DNA from: Streptomyces sp. cf386
Lineage (GTDB): Bacteria > Actinomycetota > Actinomycetes > Streptomycetales > Streptomycetaceae
Length of the DNA stretch: 64,000 nucleotides
Assembly: GCF_900103585.1 (NCBI RefSeq)
Contig: NZ_FNHV01000005.1
Location: 310,001-374,000 of the forward strand
Reading direction: 5' to 3'
The notes beneath the pieces are model-generated. The model did not search any database. It had not been told where the DNA came from and saw only the letters and a program-made list of their open reading frames with translations. The position numbers and the translations under genes were made by a program. This document shows positions 18,309-27,197 of this stretch, piece after piece; the stretch's first letter is position 1; every line of letters begins with the position of its first letter.

Positions 18309-20390
18309 ATGTCAGCAGCCGAACGTCCCGTGGCCGAGGGCGACGAGCCGGTGCGCGGGCCGGTAGGGCCGAGCGGGCTGCTCGACGTGCTCGGCGTGGC
18401 CTCGGTCGTGCTGGACATCGAGGGCCGCATCGTGCTGTGGAGCCCCCAGGCCGAGGAGCTGTTCGGCTATCCGGCACATGAGGCGCTGGGCGAGTACGCC
18501 GCCCGGATCATGGTCCACGAGCAGTACCTGGACCTGGTCGTCAAGCTGTTCGCCGACGTCATGGAGACCGGTCAGGGCTGGGCCGGGGCGTTCCCGATCC
18601 GGCGCAAGGACGGCAGCACGCGGCTGGTGGAGTTCCGCAACATGCGGCTGCTGGACGACCAGGGGGACGTCTACGCGCTGGGCCTGTGCGCCGACCAGTC
18701 GACGGTCCGCCAGGTGGAGCGGGACGTGGCGCTGTCGACACGGACGATCGCCCAGGCTCCGGTCGGGCTGGCCGTCCTGGACACCGAGCTGCGCTACGTC
18801 TCCGTCAACCCGGCGCTGGCCCTGCTCAACGGCGTCGCCGCCGAGGACCACATCGGCCTTACGCCACGTGAGCTGCTGCCCGATCCCGACGCCGCCGAAG
18901 CCATCGAAGCGGCTTTGCGCGAGGTGCTGCGGACCGGTGATCCGATCGTCAACCAGCGCATCATGGGCCGGACCAAGGCCGATCCGGACCTGGAGCACGT
19001 CTGGTCCATCTCGCTCTACCGGCTGGAGGACACGGCCGGGACGGTGCTCGGCGTGGCGGGCATGGCGGTGGACATCACCGAACAGCATCAGGCCGCCGTC
19101 GAGGCCGAGACGGCACGGCGGCGCCTGGCTCTGATCGCCGACGCCTCCGCGCGGATCGGCACCACGCTGGAGCTGGACCGCACGGCACGCGAACTCGCGG
19201 ATGTCGCCGTGCCGGAGCTCGCCGATGTGGCGGCCGTGGATCTGCTGGACGCCGTGATGGAGGGCAGACGCAGCACCCTCGGCCCCGCCGAGTCGGCCGT
19301 GATCCGGGCCCTGGCCGTCCGGGCCGCGCACGACACGGAGGCCCTGGACGCCGCCGACCCGCCCGGGCAGGTCGCCCGCTACGGCCCGGACCGCCTGGTC
19401 ACCGAGTGCGTGCGCACCGGCAGCCCCGTCATGGTCGCCCACGTCGAGGAGGAGGACCTCCCGCGTATCGCCCGCTCCCCCGAGGCCGCCATGCAGCTGG
19501 TGCGCGCGGGCGTGCACTCCTATCTGGCGGTGCCGCTGATCGCGCGCGGCGAGGTGCTCGGCGCCCTCGATCTCAAGCGCACCCGCAATCCGCTGCCGTT
19601 CAGCGAGGACGACCTGCTGCTCGCCCGTGAGCTGGCGGCCCGCGCGGCCGTGCAGATCGACAACGCACGCTGGTACCAGAACGCCCGCGACACCGCCCTG
19701 ACCCTCCAGCGCAGTCTGCTGCCCAGCCACCCGCCGGTGACCGGCGGTCTGGAGGTCGCCTCTCGCTACCAGCCGGCGGGCGCCATCGCCGAGGTCGGCG
19801 GCGACTGGTTCGACGTGATCCCCTTGGAGGGCGGCAAGACCGCGCTCGTCGTCGGCGACGTGATGGGCAGCGGCATCGACGCCGCCACGACCATGGGCCG
19901 ACTGCGCACCGCGACCCACACCCTGGCCTCCCTCGACCTCGAACCGACCCGGCTCCTGGAACACCTCGACAAGATCACCGAGGGCCTCGACCACTCCATC
20001 GCCACCTGCGTCTACGCCGTCCACGACCCGCGCATGAGGCAGTGCCGGATCGCCAACGCGGGGCATCTGCCACCCGTCCGGGTCCGCCACGGCCACCCCC
20101 CGGAGCTCCTCGACCTGCCCACCGGGGCACCGCTGGGCGTGGGCGGTGTCGCCTTCTCGACGACGACCGTCGACCTCGAACCCGGCGACCAGCTGGTGTT
20201 CTACACGGACGGGCTGGTCGAGACCCGGCAGCACCCCCTCGACGAGCGCCTCGACGCGCTCCTGGAGCTCCTCGACGACCCCGACCGCCCCCTGGAGGAG
20301 TGCTGCGACCTCCTCCTGCGCACCCTGCACCAGCCCGACAACTCCGACGACGTGGCACTGCTCATCGCCCGTGTGCTGCCGCCGAGTTGA
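18309..20390 (+). CDS. PAS-PAS-GAF SpoIIE-type PP2C phosphatase
   Basis: A 693-residue regulator. PAS 1 at about residues 25-140 (SVVLDIEGRIVLWSPQAEELFGY), PAS 2 at about 150-260 (PVGLAVLDTELRYVSVNPAL), a GAF domain at about 270-450, and a C-terminal PP2C/SpoIIE domain whose metal aspartates lie in GGDWFDVI and GDVMGSG. These proteins dephosphorylate anti-sigma-factor antagonists in streptomycete partner-switching networks. No C-terminal HATPase domain is present, unlike many relatives, and no partner gene lies nearby. The ATG follows GAAGG; a GTG two codons earlier is possible. Confidence 0.9.
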   Translation: MSAAERPVAEGDEPVRGPVGPSGLLDVLGVASVVLDIEGRIVLWSPQAEELFGYPAHEALGEYAARIMVHEQYLDLVVKLFADVMETGQGWAGAFPIRRKDGSTRLVEFRNMRLLDDQGDVYALGLCADQSTVRQVERDVALSTRTIAQAPVGLAVLDTELRYVSVNPALALLNGVAAEDHIGLTPRELLPDPDAAEAIEAALREVLRTGDPIVNQRIMGRTKADPDLEHVWSISLYRLEDTAGTVLGVAGMAVDITEQHQAAVEAETARRRLALIADASARIGTTLELDRTARELADVAVPELADVAAVDLLDAVMEGRRSTLGPAESAVIRALAVRAAHDTEALDAADPPGQVARYGPDRLVTECVRTGSPVMVAHVEEEDLPRIARSPEAAMQLVRAGVHSYLAVPLIARGEVLGALDLKRTRNPLPFSEDDLLLARELAARAAVQIDNARWYQNARDTALTLQRSLLPSHPPVTGGLEVASRYQPAGAIAEVGGDWFDVIPLEGGKTALVVGDVMGSGIDAATTMGRLRTATHTLASLDLEPTRLLEHLDKITEGLDHSIATCVYAVHDPRMRQCRIANAGHLPPVRVRHGHPPELLDLPTGAPLGVGGVAFSTTTVDLEPGDQLVFYTDGLVETRQHPLDERLDALLELLDDPDRPLEECCDLLLRTLHQPDNSDDVALLIARVLPPS

Positions 20391-20536
20391 GAGGTACGGC
20401 GCCGACTAGCGGTTTCCACGAGCACCCGCGCCCCGTTTTCACAGGAACTGATTACTCGTTCCTTACCGCCCGCAACCCACAATCACAGCAAGGCATGGCA
20501 GGGGATGCCGGTGGCTGTGACCGATGGGAGCGAGCC

Positions 20537-21286
20537 GTGACACACGATCCGGATCAGGGACACCACACCGGCGCTGAGCCGGACGGCACCGCATCGGAAG
20601 TCCTCACGGGACCGGGCGGTCCGGTGCGGGAGCACACCCGGGGTGCGGCGCTGAGCGGGCTGTGGCAGCGCCAGTCCGTCCGTGCCCGGGCGGTGACGGC
20701 AGCGGCCACGGTCGCCGTACTGGCGCTCGGCGGTACCGTCGCCTACGCCGCGACCTCGTCGGGCTCCGGCAGCGGGACCTCGTCGGCTGCCTCCGGGGCG
20801 GCCTCGCCGTCACCTGACACGCCCCGCGAACGGCACGGGCACGGCGGCCCGGGGTTCGGCTTCGGCGGAGGCGGCGTGCACGGTGAGGCCACCGTGAAGG
20901 ACCCCGACACCGACGAGTGGGTCGTACGGATCTGGCAGCGCGGCACCATCGAGAAGGTGGACGGCGACCAGGTCACCGTCAAGAGCGAGGACGGCACCGA
21001 GTGGACGTGGACCGTCGGCTCGGACACGACGGTGCGCCACGACGGGGACAAGGGCTCCGGCACCGCTGACCTCAAGAAGGGCGAGGACGCCTTGGTCGTC
21101 GGCACCCGGTCCGACGACGACACCCGGACGGCCTCGCGCGTACGCGCGGGCGACTGGGACGAGTGGCGGAAGGACCGGGACCGGGGGCCGGGTGACTGGC
21201 GGGGCAAGCTCCCCGGGCCGCGCCACTGGGACGGGAACGACTCCGGCCCCTCAAAGAGCCCTTCGAAGAGCGGCACCACGACCTGA
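20537..21286 (+). CDS. Membrane-anchored protein with a DUF5666-like domain
   Basis: A 249-residue protein: cytoplasmic N-terminus, one transmembrane segment at about 52-72 (TAAATVAVLALGGTVAYAA), a Ser-Gly linker, and an extracellular domain at about 130-200 (GTIEKVDGDQVTVKSEDGTE, then TADLKKGEDALVVGTR) that resembles DUF5666 beta-barrel repeats. The C-terminus is charged and low-complexity. Function unknown. GTG at 20537 has GGGAG 6 nt upstream. Its last 36 nt overlap the 3' end of the convergent methyltransferase gene. Confidence 0.75.
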   Translation: MTHDPDQGHHTGAEPDGTASEVLTGPGGPVREHTRGAALSGLWQRQSVRARAVTAAATVAVLALGGTVAYAATSSGSGSGTSSAASGAASPSPDTPRERHGHGGPGFGFGGGGVHGEATVKDPDTDEWVVRIWQRGTIEKVDGDQVTVKSEDGTEWTWTVGSDTTVRHDGDKGSGTADLKKGEDALVVGTRSDDDTRTASRVRAGDWDEWRKDRDRGPGDWRGKLPGPRHWDGNDSGPSKSPSKSGTTT

Positions 21287-22117
21287 CCCGGCCCTCCGGC
21301 CCGGTCGGTCGAGGCCGACGACGACCGTCGCGTGCAGCTCCTCGGAGGCGATCAGACGCGCCGACAGTCCGCTGCGGGTGAAGGCCTCCAGGGCAGTCGG
21401 CGCCTGGTGTTCGCTCGTCTCGATCAGCAGACAGCCGCCGGGCGCGAGCCAGCGGGGCGCCTCGGTGGCTACCCGGCGCAGAACGTCAAGCCCGTCCGGG
21501 CCGCCGTCCAGCGCGACGCGCGGCTCGTGGTCGCGTGCCTCCGCGGGCAGGAGGCCGACCTCGGCGGACGGGACATACGGCACGTTCGCCGCGAGGATGC
21601 CGACACGGCCGCGCAGGGCGCCGGGCAGCGCCTCGAACAGATCGCCCGCGTGGACCCGCCCGCCAAAGGGGGCGACGTTACGGCGGGCGCAGCGCACCGC
21701 CGCCGGGTCGATGTCGGCGGCGTGCAGCTCGGCATCGGCCAGTGCGGCGGCCAGTGCCGCGCCGACCGCGCCCGAGCCGCAGCACAGGTCCACCACGACG
21801 GATGCGTCCGGGGCGTGGGCGAGGGCCTGGTCGACCAGGAACTCGGTGCGGCGGCGGGGCACGAAGACGCCGGGTTCCACCTCGATGCGCAGGCCGCGGA
21901 ACTCGGCCCAGCCGACGACGAGTTCGAGGGGCAGGCCGGTGACTCGGCGGTCCACCATGGCGGCCAGCTCGTCCGGGGTCCGGGCGGCGGCCAGGATCAA
22001 CCGGGCCTCGTCCTCGGCGAAGACACAGCCGGCGGCGCGGAGTGCGGTCACGACGGCGTCGCGCGAGAGCGGCGACGGGGACGACGGCGAGGACGAGGAA
22101 GAAGACAGAGGGGGCAT
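21251..22117 (-). CDS. PrmC/HemK-like N5-glutamine methyltransferase homologue
   Basis: A 288-residue class I SAM methyltransferase of the HemK/PrmC type: GVFVPRRRTEFLVDQAL, the SAM motif VVDLCCGSGAVG, acidic ADIDP, and NVPYVPSAE in the place of the catalytic NPPY. The P-to-V change in NPPY is shared with an actinobacterial subgroup whose substrate is unproven, so I do not claim release-factor methylation. The N-terminus is a serine/proline run (SSSSSSPSSPSP). It overlaps the neighbouring membrane-protein gene tail to tail. Confidence 0.85.
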   Translation of the reverse strand: MPPLSSSSSSPSSPSPLSRDAVVTALRAAGCVFAEDEARLILAAARTPDELAAMVDRRVTGLPLELVVGWAEFRGLRIEVEPGVFVPRRRTEFLVDQALAHAPDASVVVDLCCGSGAVGAALAAALADAELHAADIDPAAVRCARRNVAPFGGRVHAGDLFEALPGALRGRVGILAANVPYVPSAEVGLLPAEARDHEPRVALDGGPDGLDVLRRVATEAPRWLAPGGCLLIETSEHQAPTALEAFTRSGLSARLIASEELHATVVVGLDRPGRRAGSGRGAALRRAL

Positions 22118-22198
22118 GGATGCCGAGAGCCTTTCGGAAGCCGAAGGGCGCTCTCGCGGTCGTCTACTGGCGGTGATCCGCGCCGGTTCGACCGATTC

Positions 22199-22252
22199 GA
22201 GGTGAGAGCACCCGAGCTGACACAGCGGTAATGGGTCTCACCTCCCGTGCTC
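22199..22252. ncRNA. Candidate structured RNA with a pseudoknot
   Basis: A 9-bp perfect stem, GAGGTGAGA (22199-22207) with TCTCACCTC (22236-22244), encloses a small hairpin GCTG-ACA-CAGC (22216-22226) and a CCC/GGG pair. GCAC in the loop (22208-22211) pairs with GTGC at 22247-22250, extendable to GAGCAC/GTGCTC, giving an H-type pseudoknot that competes with the last two pairs of the main stem. It lies in a 299-nt gap between the PrmC-like gene (minus) and the sulfite-oxidase-like gene (plus), so either gene could carry it in its leader. I could not match it to a riboswitch family. The strand is undetermined. Confidence 0.4.
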
Positions 22253-22416
22253 CGCATGCCGGGACTCCCCCGGCCGGACGGCCACACTACCCCAACGATC
22301 ACGAACGGTCCCCGGGCATCGAGCAAGGTGCCCGAACGCGTACGGTTGAATGAACCACTACTGATCACGCTCGACCCGCGGGCCGTCGTCCACGTCGGCC
22401 TGGAGGCACCACCCCC

Positions 22417-23022
22417 ATGAATGTCACCCGAGGCTTCACCGGACGCCCGCGCGTCGACAACGCCGGACTGCCCCCCGGCCAGTACGACGCGGGCGACGAC
22501 TGGCCCGTCCTCTCCGCCGAGGTCACGCCCGAGCTCGCGCCCGCCGACTGGTCCTTCCGTGTCGACGGTCTCGTCGAGGAGCCGCGCACCTGGAGCTGGG
22601 AGGAAGCGCACGAGCTGCCGGTGTCGGCGTACGAGGGCGACATCCACTGTGTGACGAGCTGGTCGAAGTTCGGCGTGCGCTTCGCGGGCGTGTCGCTGGA
22701 CGCCTTCCTCGATTTGGCCCGGCCCCATGGGTCCGCCACACATGCCGTCGCCTACGCGCACACCGGGTACACCACGAACCTGCCGCTCGCCGACCTCACC
22801 GGCGGGCGGGCCTGGATCGCCTGGGAGTACGACGGGGAGCCGCTCACTCCGGAGCACGGTGGCCCGGCGCGGCTGCTGGTGCCGCACCTGTACTTCTGGA
22901 AGAGCGCCAAATGGATCGCGGGCCTGCGGATCCTCGACCACGACGAGCCGGGGTTCTGGGAGCAGAACGGCTACCACGCCCGGGGCAACCCCTGGGAGGA
23001 ACAGCGGTACTCCGGTGACTGA
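22417..23022 (+). CDS. Sulfite-oxidase-like molybdenum-cofactor oxidoreductase
   Basis: A 201-residue protein of the SUOX/MsrP molybdopterin fold with the core domain only. C78 in GDIHCVTSWSKFGVRFAGVSL is the molybdenum ligand; WIAWEYDGEPLTPEHGGPARLLVPHLYFWKSAKW is the usual substrate-pocket region. No signal peptide, haem or dimer domain is present, so it is probably cytoplasmic. It overlaps the next gene by 8 nt, and that gene encodes a flavin reductase, the likely electron partner. The substrate is unknown. Confidence 0.9.
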   Translation: MNVTRGFTGRPRVDNAGLPPGQYDAGDDWPVLSAEVTPELAPADWSFRVDGLVEEPRTWSWEEAHELPVSAYEGDIHCVTSWSKFGVRFAGVSLDAFLDLARPHGSATHAVAYAHTGYTTNLPLADLTGGRAWIAWEYDGEPLTPEHGGPARLLVPHLYFWKSAKWIAGLRILDHDEPGFWEQNGYHARGNPWEEQRYSGD

Positions 23023-23839
23023 GGTAACCGACATGACGGAGGTGGCCGACATGCCAGGGGTGGCAGACATGCCTGGGGTGGCCGAAGCCGAAACGTTCAC
23101 TCCCGCGACCCGGTTCGCCGTGCCCGGCCGGATCGCCGTCAGCAACCGGGCCGCCGCGCGGTGGCAGACCGCCACGATCACCGAGATCCGCCGGGAGACC
23201 CCGCACGCCGCCACATTCCGCCTGGCGGTGCCCGCGTGGGCGGGCCATCTGCCCGGCCAGCACCTGATGCTGCGGCTGACCGCCGAGGACGGCTATGTGG
23301 CCCAGCGCCACTACTCGATCGCGTCCGCGCCGGACGACCCCGGGCACATCGAGCTGACCCTCGACCATGTCGAGGGCGGTGAGGTGTCCGGCTGGTTCCA
23401 CACGCTGGCCGCCCCCGGTGACATGGTGGAGGTACGCGGCCCGCTCAGCGGCTTCTTCGCCTGGCCCGGCGACCGCCCCGCGCTGCTGATCGGCGCCGGC
23501 TCCGGCGTCGTACCGCTGATGTCGATGGTGCGGCACCACCGGGGTCGTGAGCTCGACGTGCCGCTGCGGCTGCTGGTGTCGGCACGCAGCCCCGAGGAGC
23601 TGATCTACGCGCGGGAGTACGGCTCGGAGACGACGCCTGTGTTCACCCGGAGCGCGCCGGAAGGTGTGCCCGTGGGACGTATGGCCGCCGCACATGTGGC
23701 GCCACTCCTGGCCGACCAGCCTCCCGGCGGGTGGGAGGCCTATGTGTGCGGCTCCAACGCATTCGCGGAGCACGCCTCACGGCTGCTCGTGGCGGCAGGT
23801 CAGCCGGTGGACCGTATCCGGATCGAGCGCTTCGGCTGA
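23015..23839 (+). CDS. Ferredoxin-NADP-reductase-like flavin oxidoreductase
   Basis: A 274-residue FNR-fold protein: FAD site RHYSIAS, nicotinamide site GAGSGVVPLMSM, and a C-terminal CGSNAF. No [2Fe-2S] domain, so it probably hands electrons directly to the sulfite-oxidase-like protein upstream, with which it overlaps. The first ~25 residues are Met/Asp/Val-rich and contain an 18-bp tandem duplication (VADMPG twice). The GTG start overlaps the upstream stop; ATG at 23033 is an alternative. Confidence 0.87.
   Translation: MTEVTDMTEVADMPGVADMPGVAEAETFTPATRFAVPGRIAVSNRAAARWQTATITEIRRETPHAATFRLAVPAWAGHLPGQHLMLRLTAEDGYVAQRHYSIASAPDDPGHIELTLDHVEGGEVSGWFHTLAAPGDMVEVRGPLSGFFAWPGDRPALLIGAGSGVVPLMSMVRHHRGRELDVPLRLLVSARSPEELIYAREYGSETTPVFTRSAPEGVPVGRMAAAHVAPLLADQPPGGWEAYVCGSNAFAEHASRLLVAAGQPVDRIRIERFG
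23045..23080 (+). repeat. 18-bp tandem duplication within the reductase N-terminus
   Basis: Units at 23045-23062 and 23063-23080 differ at two or three bases and encode A-D-M-P-G-V twice. The repeat lengthens a poorly structured N-terminus. Confidence 0.7.
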
Positions 23840-23861
23840 TCATCGAGCCCTTCGGCTGATC
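23822..23861 (+). repeat. 20-bp tandem duplication across the reductase stop codon
   Basis: ATCGAGCGCTTCGGCTGATC at 23822-23841 is followed at once by the same 20 bases with one change (GC to CC) at 23842-23861. The first copy contains the gene's TGA stop, so the duplication leaves the protein unchanged. Confidence 0.8.
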
Positions 23862-23937
23862 AGCGACCGGGCACGGGGACGTGAGTCTGTCCGGGATCGT
23901 CAGGAAGGGTGTCCGGGGCGCGGGGTACCCGGACGGC

Positions 23938-24525
23938 ATGCGACGAAGCCGGGTACGTGGCTGGCGCAGGCGGCCGAATCCGCTGCGGCGCCGGTCGGAT
24001 GTCGTGGCGGCGTGGAGCTTTCGGGCCGTAGCCGTCCTGTTGGTCGTCGTGGCGCCCCTGGTCGGGGTGGTCGCGGGCTGGTGGGCCCATGACGACGCCC
24101 GGACCACCGCCCGGGAGCAGCGCGCCGACCGCCGTCACCTCCGTGCCGAGGCGGTCGGGGGGACGTCGGACGCGCTGCCCACTGTGCACGGCGGACGGCA
24201 GCCGTCCACGGAGGTGACCGTCCGCTGGACGGAGCCCGGGAACGGTCTACGTACGGCCACCGCACTTGTGCCGGCCGGCACACGGGCCGGTGAGACGGTC
24301 GACGTGTGGTTGGACTATCGGGGCCGGAGCGTGGCCCCGCCGCCGGACGGCACGGCGGTCTGGCAGCACACGGTCACCCTCGGCGTGTGCGCGGCGGCCG
24401 GCGCGGTCACGGTGATCCTCCTCGGCCACGCCGTCGTACGGCACACGGCAATGCGCCGTCGCCTGGCGGAGTGGGAGCGGGAGTGGGCCCGCACGGAGCC
24501 GGACTGGACGGGCCGTCGGGCGTGA
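23938..24525 (+). CDS. Rv1733c-like two-pass membrane protein
   Basis: A 195-residue protein: basic N-terminus ending RRPNPLRRRSDVVAAW, a transmembrane segment (RAVAVLLVVVAPLVGVVAGW), an extracellular domain of about 90 residues with VTVRWTEPGN and ETVDVWLDYRG, a second transmembrane segment (GVCAAAGAVTVILLGHAVV) and a charged tail. This is the actinobacterial Rv1733c-like architecture; biochemical function unknown. The family's usual N-terminus matches ATG at 23938; GTG at 23881 would add 19 residues. Confidence 0.8.
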   Translation: MRRSRVRGWRRRPNPLRRRSDVVAAWSFRAVAVLLVVVAPLVGVVAGWWAHDDARTTAREQRADRRHLRAEAVGGTSDALPTVHGGRQPSTEVTVRWTEPGNGLRTATALVPAGTRAGETVDVWLDYRGRSVAPPPDGTAVWQHTVTLGVCAAAGAVTVILLGHAVVRHTAMRRRLAEWEREWARTEPDWTGRRA

Positions 24526-24589
24526 GCCATGGCGTGCTGCTGGTCTGCCCCTCGGACGCGCCCAGGCCGAGTGCTTCGCCCGCCGTCGG

Positions 24590-25966
24590 CTACGCCCCCT
24601 GCATCCGGCGCGCGATCCTGCCGTGTCCCCGCAGGACGTCCGCCAGCCCGGTCAACCGGGGTTCACCGCGGTCGACCAGAATCCGGCCGGCGACCACCGT
24701 GGTCCAGGCCCGGGCGGGACCGCAACGCAGCCATGCCTCCACGGGGTCACTCACCGCGCCGGCCAGCGCGACCTCGTGCAGGTCCCAGACGACGAGGTCG
24801 GCGCAGGCCCCTGGCCGCAGATGGCCCAGCTCGTCGTCCCGGCCCAGGCAGCGCGCCGAACCACTCGTGGCGATGTCGAGGGCGTCACGGGCGGTCATCG
24901 CGCCCGGGCCGCCTCGGTAGCGGCCCAGCAGCAGCGCCGTCCTGGTCTCCATCCAGAGAGAGGCGTGGTCCGTGGAGGCGGAGCCGTCGCAGCCGATGCC
25001 GACGGGCAGGCCCAGTTCGCGCATCTCGCGCACGCGCGCGGTGCCGCCGCCGATGAGCATGTTGGAGCTGGGGCAGTGCGCCACGCCTACCCCGGCGGCA
25101 GCGAGGCGGCGCAGTTCGGCGTCGTTCGGGTAGATGCAGTGCGCGACCCAGCTGCGGTCGCTCATCCACCCCGTCTCCTCGAAGTACTCGACGGGACGAC
25201 AGCCGTAGGTCTCCAGGCAGTAGGTGTCCTCGTCGTGGTCCTCGGCGAGGTGCGTGTGCAGACGTACGTCGTACCGCTCGGCGAGTTCGGCGGTCGCGGT
25301 CATCAGTGACTTGGTCACCGAGAACGGCGAACACGGCGCCAGGGCGACCCGCACCAACGCGCCCGGCCCGGGGTCGTGGTACGTCCGGATCAGACGCTCG
25401 CTGTCGGCGAGCACCTCCTCCTCGGTCTGCGTGACGCTCCTCGGCGGCAGCCCTCCGTCGTCGACGGAGCGGGTCATCGAGCCGCGGGTGGCGTGGAAGC
25501 GGAAGCCGATGTCGCGGGCCGCGCGGATCTCGGCGTCGACGAGGCGCGGGCGGGGATGGACGTAGAGGTGGTCGGACGACGTGGTGCAGCCGCCCATGAG
25601 CAGTTCGGCCATGCCGACGTACGCCGACACGTACGCGGCCTCCTCGTCGAGGCCGGCCCAGAGTGGGTAGAGGGTCGTCAGCCAGTCGAACAGGGAGCCG
25701 TTCACGGCGGGCGCGTAGGAGCGGGTGAGGTTCTGGTAGATGTGATGGTGCGTGTTGACCAGGCCCGGCGTGACGAGCCGTCCGGCCGCGGAGACGGTCG
25801 TGCGGGCCTCGGGCTCGCTCCCGGCGGCACCGACGCCGGTCACCCGACCATCGGTGATGGCCAGCCAGCCGCCGGGGATCTCCCGCCCCGCATCCACGAC
25901 TAGCAGTTCGGCATCCCTGACCAGCAGTTCCGCGGTCCGGACCGGAGGAGCGACGGCAGACGTCAT
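24590..25966 (-). CDS. 8-oxoguanine deaminase (amidohydrolase family)
   Basis: A 458-residue metal-dependent amidohydrolase. The HxH pair is in LVNTHHHIYQNL (H73-H75); later ligands are in HTHLAE, HCIYPND and GCDGSAS. The stretch from NTHHHIYQNL through NGSLFDWLTTLYPLWAGLDEEA is characteristic of 8-oxoguanine deaminases, which convert 8-oxoguanine to urate as part of salvage or detoxification of oxidised guanine. Assignment is by family resemblance; related triazine hydrolases share much of the motif set. Divergent from the esterase gene. Confidence 0.85.
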   Translation of the reverse strand: MTSAVAPPVRTAELLVRDAELLVVDAGREIPGGWLAITDGRVTGVGAAGSEPEARTTVSAAGRLVTPGLVNTHHHIYQNLTRSYAPAVNGSLFDWLTTLYPLWAGLDEEAAYVSAYVGMAELLMGGCTTSSDHLYVHPRPRLVDAEIRAARDIGFRFHATRGSMTRSVDDGGLPPRSVTQTEEEVLADSERLIRTYHDPGPGALVRVALAPCSPFSVTKSLMTATAELAERYDVRLHTHLAEDHDEDTYCLETYGCRPVEYFEETGWMSDRSWVAHCIYPNDAELRRLAAAGVGVAHCPSSNMLIGGGTARVREMRELGLPVGIGCDGSASTDHASLWMETRTALLLGRYRGGPGAMTARDALDIATSGSARCLGRDDELGHLRPGACADLVVWDLHEVALAGAVSDPVEAWLRCGPARAWTTVVAGRILVDRGEPRLTGLADVLRGHGRIARRMQGA

Positions 25967-26068
25967 GGCGCCATCGTAGGGCTCGACGCGGGAAAGATCT
26001 GGTCAGTCGTCCGATCACCCACGTACGGTGTGATCACCCGCAGTCACTCTTCGCAAAGGCGGTCTTCC

Positions 26069-27037
26069 ATGGCCCTGTTCGACCTTCCGCTCGACGAACT
26101 GCGCGAGTACCGCAGCAAGTCCGTCGAGCCCGAGGGCTTCGACGCGTTCTGGTCCAAGACCCTTGACGTGGCGCGCGGGCACGATCTGGACGTCCGCTTC
26201 GAGCCGGTCGACACGGGGCTGTCCACGGTGCAGGTGTACGACGTGACGTTCGCCGGGTTCGGCGGTCACCCGGTGAAGGGCTGGCTGCGGCTGCCCGCCG
26301 GGGCCACGCAGCCGCTTCCGCTGGTCGTGGAGTTCATCGGCTACGGCGGTGGGCGCGGCCTGCCGCACGAGAACCTGCTGTGGGCGTCCACGGGCCGCGC
26401 GCACTTCATGATGGACACGCGCGGCCAGGGCAGCGCGTGGGGCGCCGGCGGTGGAACCCCTGACCCGGTGGGGGCGGCGCCGGCCTACCCCGGCTTCATG
26501 ACCCGTGGCATCGACGCGCCCGAGAACTACTACTACCGCCGGGTGTTCACGGACGCGGTCCGGGCCGTGGAGGCCGCCCGCTCGCACCCCCTGACCGATG
26601 CCTCGCGCACGGTCGCACTGGGTTCGAGCCAGGGCGGCGGCATCACGATCGCCGTCGGCGGCCTGGTGCCGGACCTGGCGGCGATCGCGCCGGACGTGCC
26701 GTTCCTGTGCGACTACCCGCGCGCGACGACCCTGACCGACCGCAACCCGTACCGCGAGATCGGCCTCTACCTCAAGACGCACCGGGGCCGCACCGAGGAC
26801 GTCCTGAGCACCCTGTCCTACTTCGACGGCGTTCACTTCGCCGCCCGCGGCCGGGCACCCGCCCTCTTCTCGGCGGCCCTGGAGGACCAGACGTGCCCGC
26901 CGTCCACCGTCTTCGCGGCCTTCAACGCCTGGGCGCACGACGAGAAGGCCATCGAGGTGTACGACTTCAACGACCACGAGGGCGGCGGCCCGTTCCACGA
27001 GGCGGCCAAGCTGGACTGGCTGCGCCCGCACGCCTGA
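26069..27037 (+). CDS. Acetyl xylan esterase / cephalosporin deacetylase family (CE7)
   Basis: A 322-residue alpha/beta hydrolase of the AXE1 family, standard length. The nucleophile is S187 in GSSQGGG; the acid and His lie in LEDQTCPPST and NDHEGGG. RGQGS (residues 118-122) is the family's oxyanion-side motif. CE7 enzymes remove acetyl groups from xylo-oligosaccharides and from cephalosporins. No signal peptide, so it acts inside the cell. The ATG at 26069 is preceded by AAAGGCGG. Confidence 0.93.
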   Translation: MALFDLPLDELREYRSKSVEPEGFDAFWSKTLDVARGHDLDVRFEPVDTGLSTVQVYDVTFAGFGGHPVKGWLRLPAGATQPLPLVVEFIGYGGGRGLPHENLLWASTGRAHFMMDTRGQGSAWGAGGGTPDPVGAAPAYPGFMTRGIDAPENYYYRRVFTDAVRAVEAARSHPLTDASRTVALGSSQGGGITIAVGGLVPDLAAIAPDVPFLCDYPRATTLTDRNPYREIGLYLKTHRGRTEDVLSTLSYFDGVHFAARGRAPALFSAALEDQTCPPSTVFAAFNAWAHDEKAIEVYDFNDHEGGGPFHEAAKLDWLRPHA

Positions 27038-27197
27038 GCGCGTCCCGGCCGACCATGGCGAGGACGCGCTGCCCGGCGCTTCCGGTGATTTCGAGGTGCC
27101 CGGCACCTTCCGCCCAGTCCGACCAGTCGGTACGTTCAGGGCGGCCCGGGTCGCAGTGGAGCGGCCCGGGTTTCCGGCGAACGACGAAGGATGGCCC

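Noticed and set aside
18312..20330. Long minus-strand open frame opposite the SpoIIE-type phosphatase gene
   Set aside because: Same antisense effect; the plus-strand protein has clear PAS, GAF and PP2C motifs.
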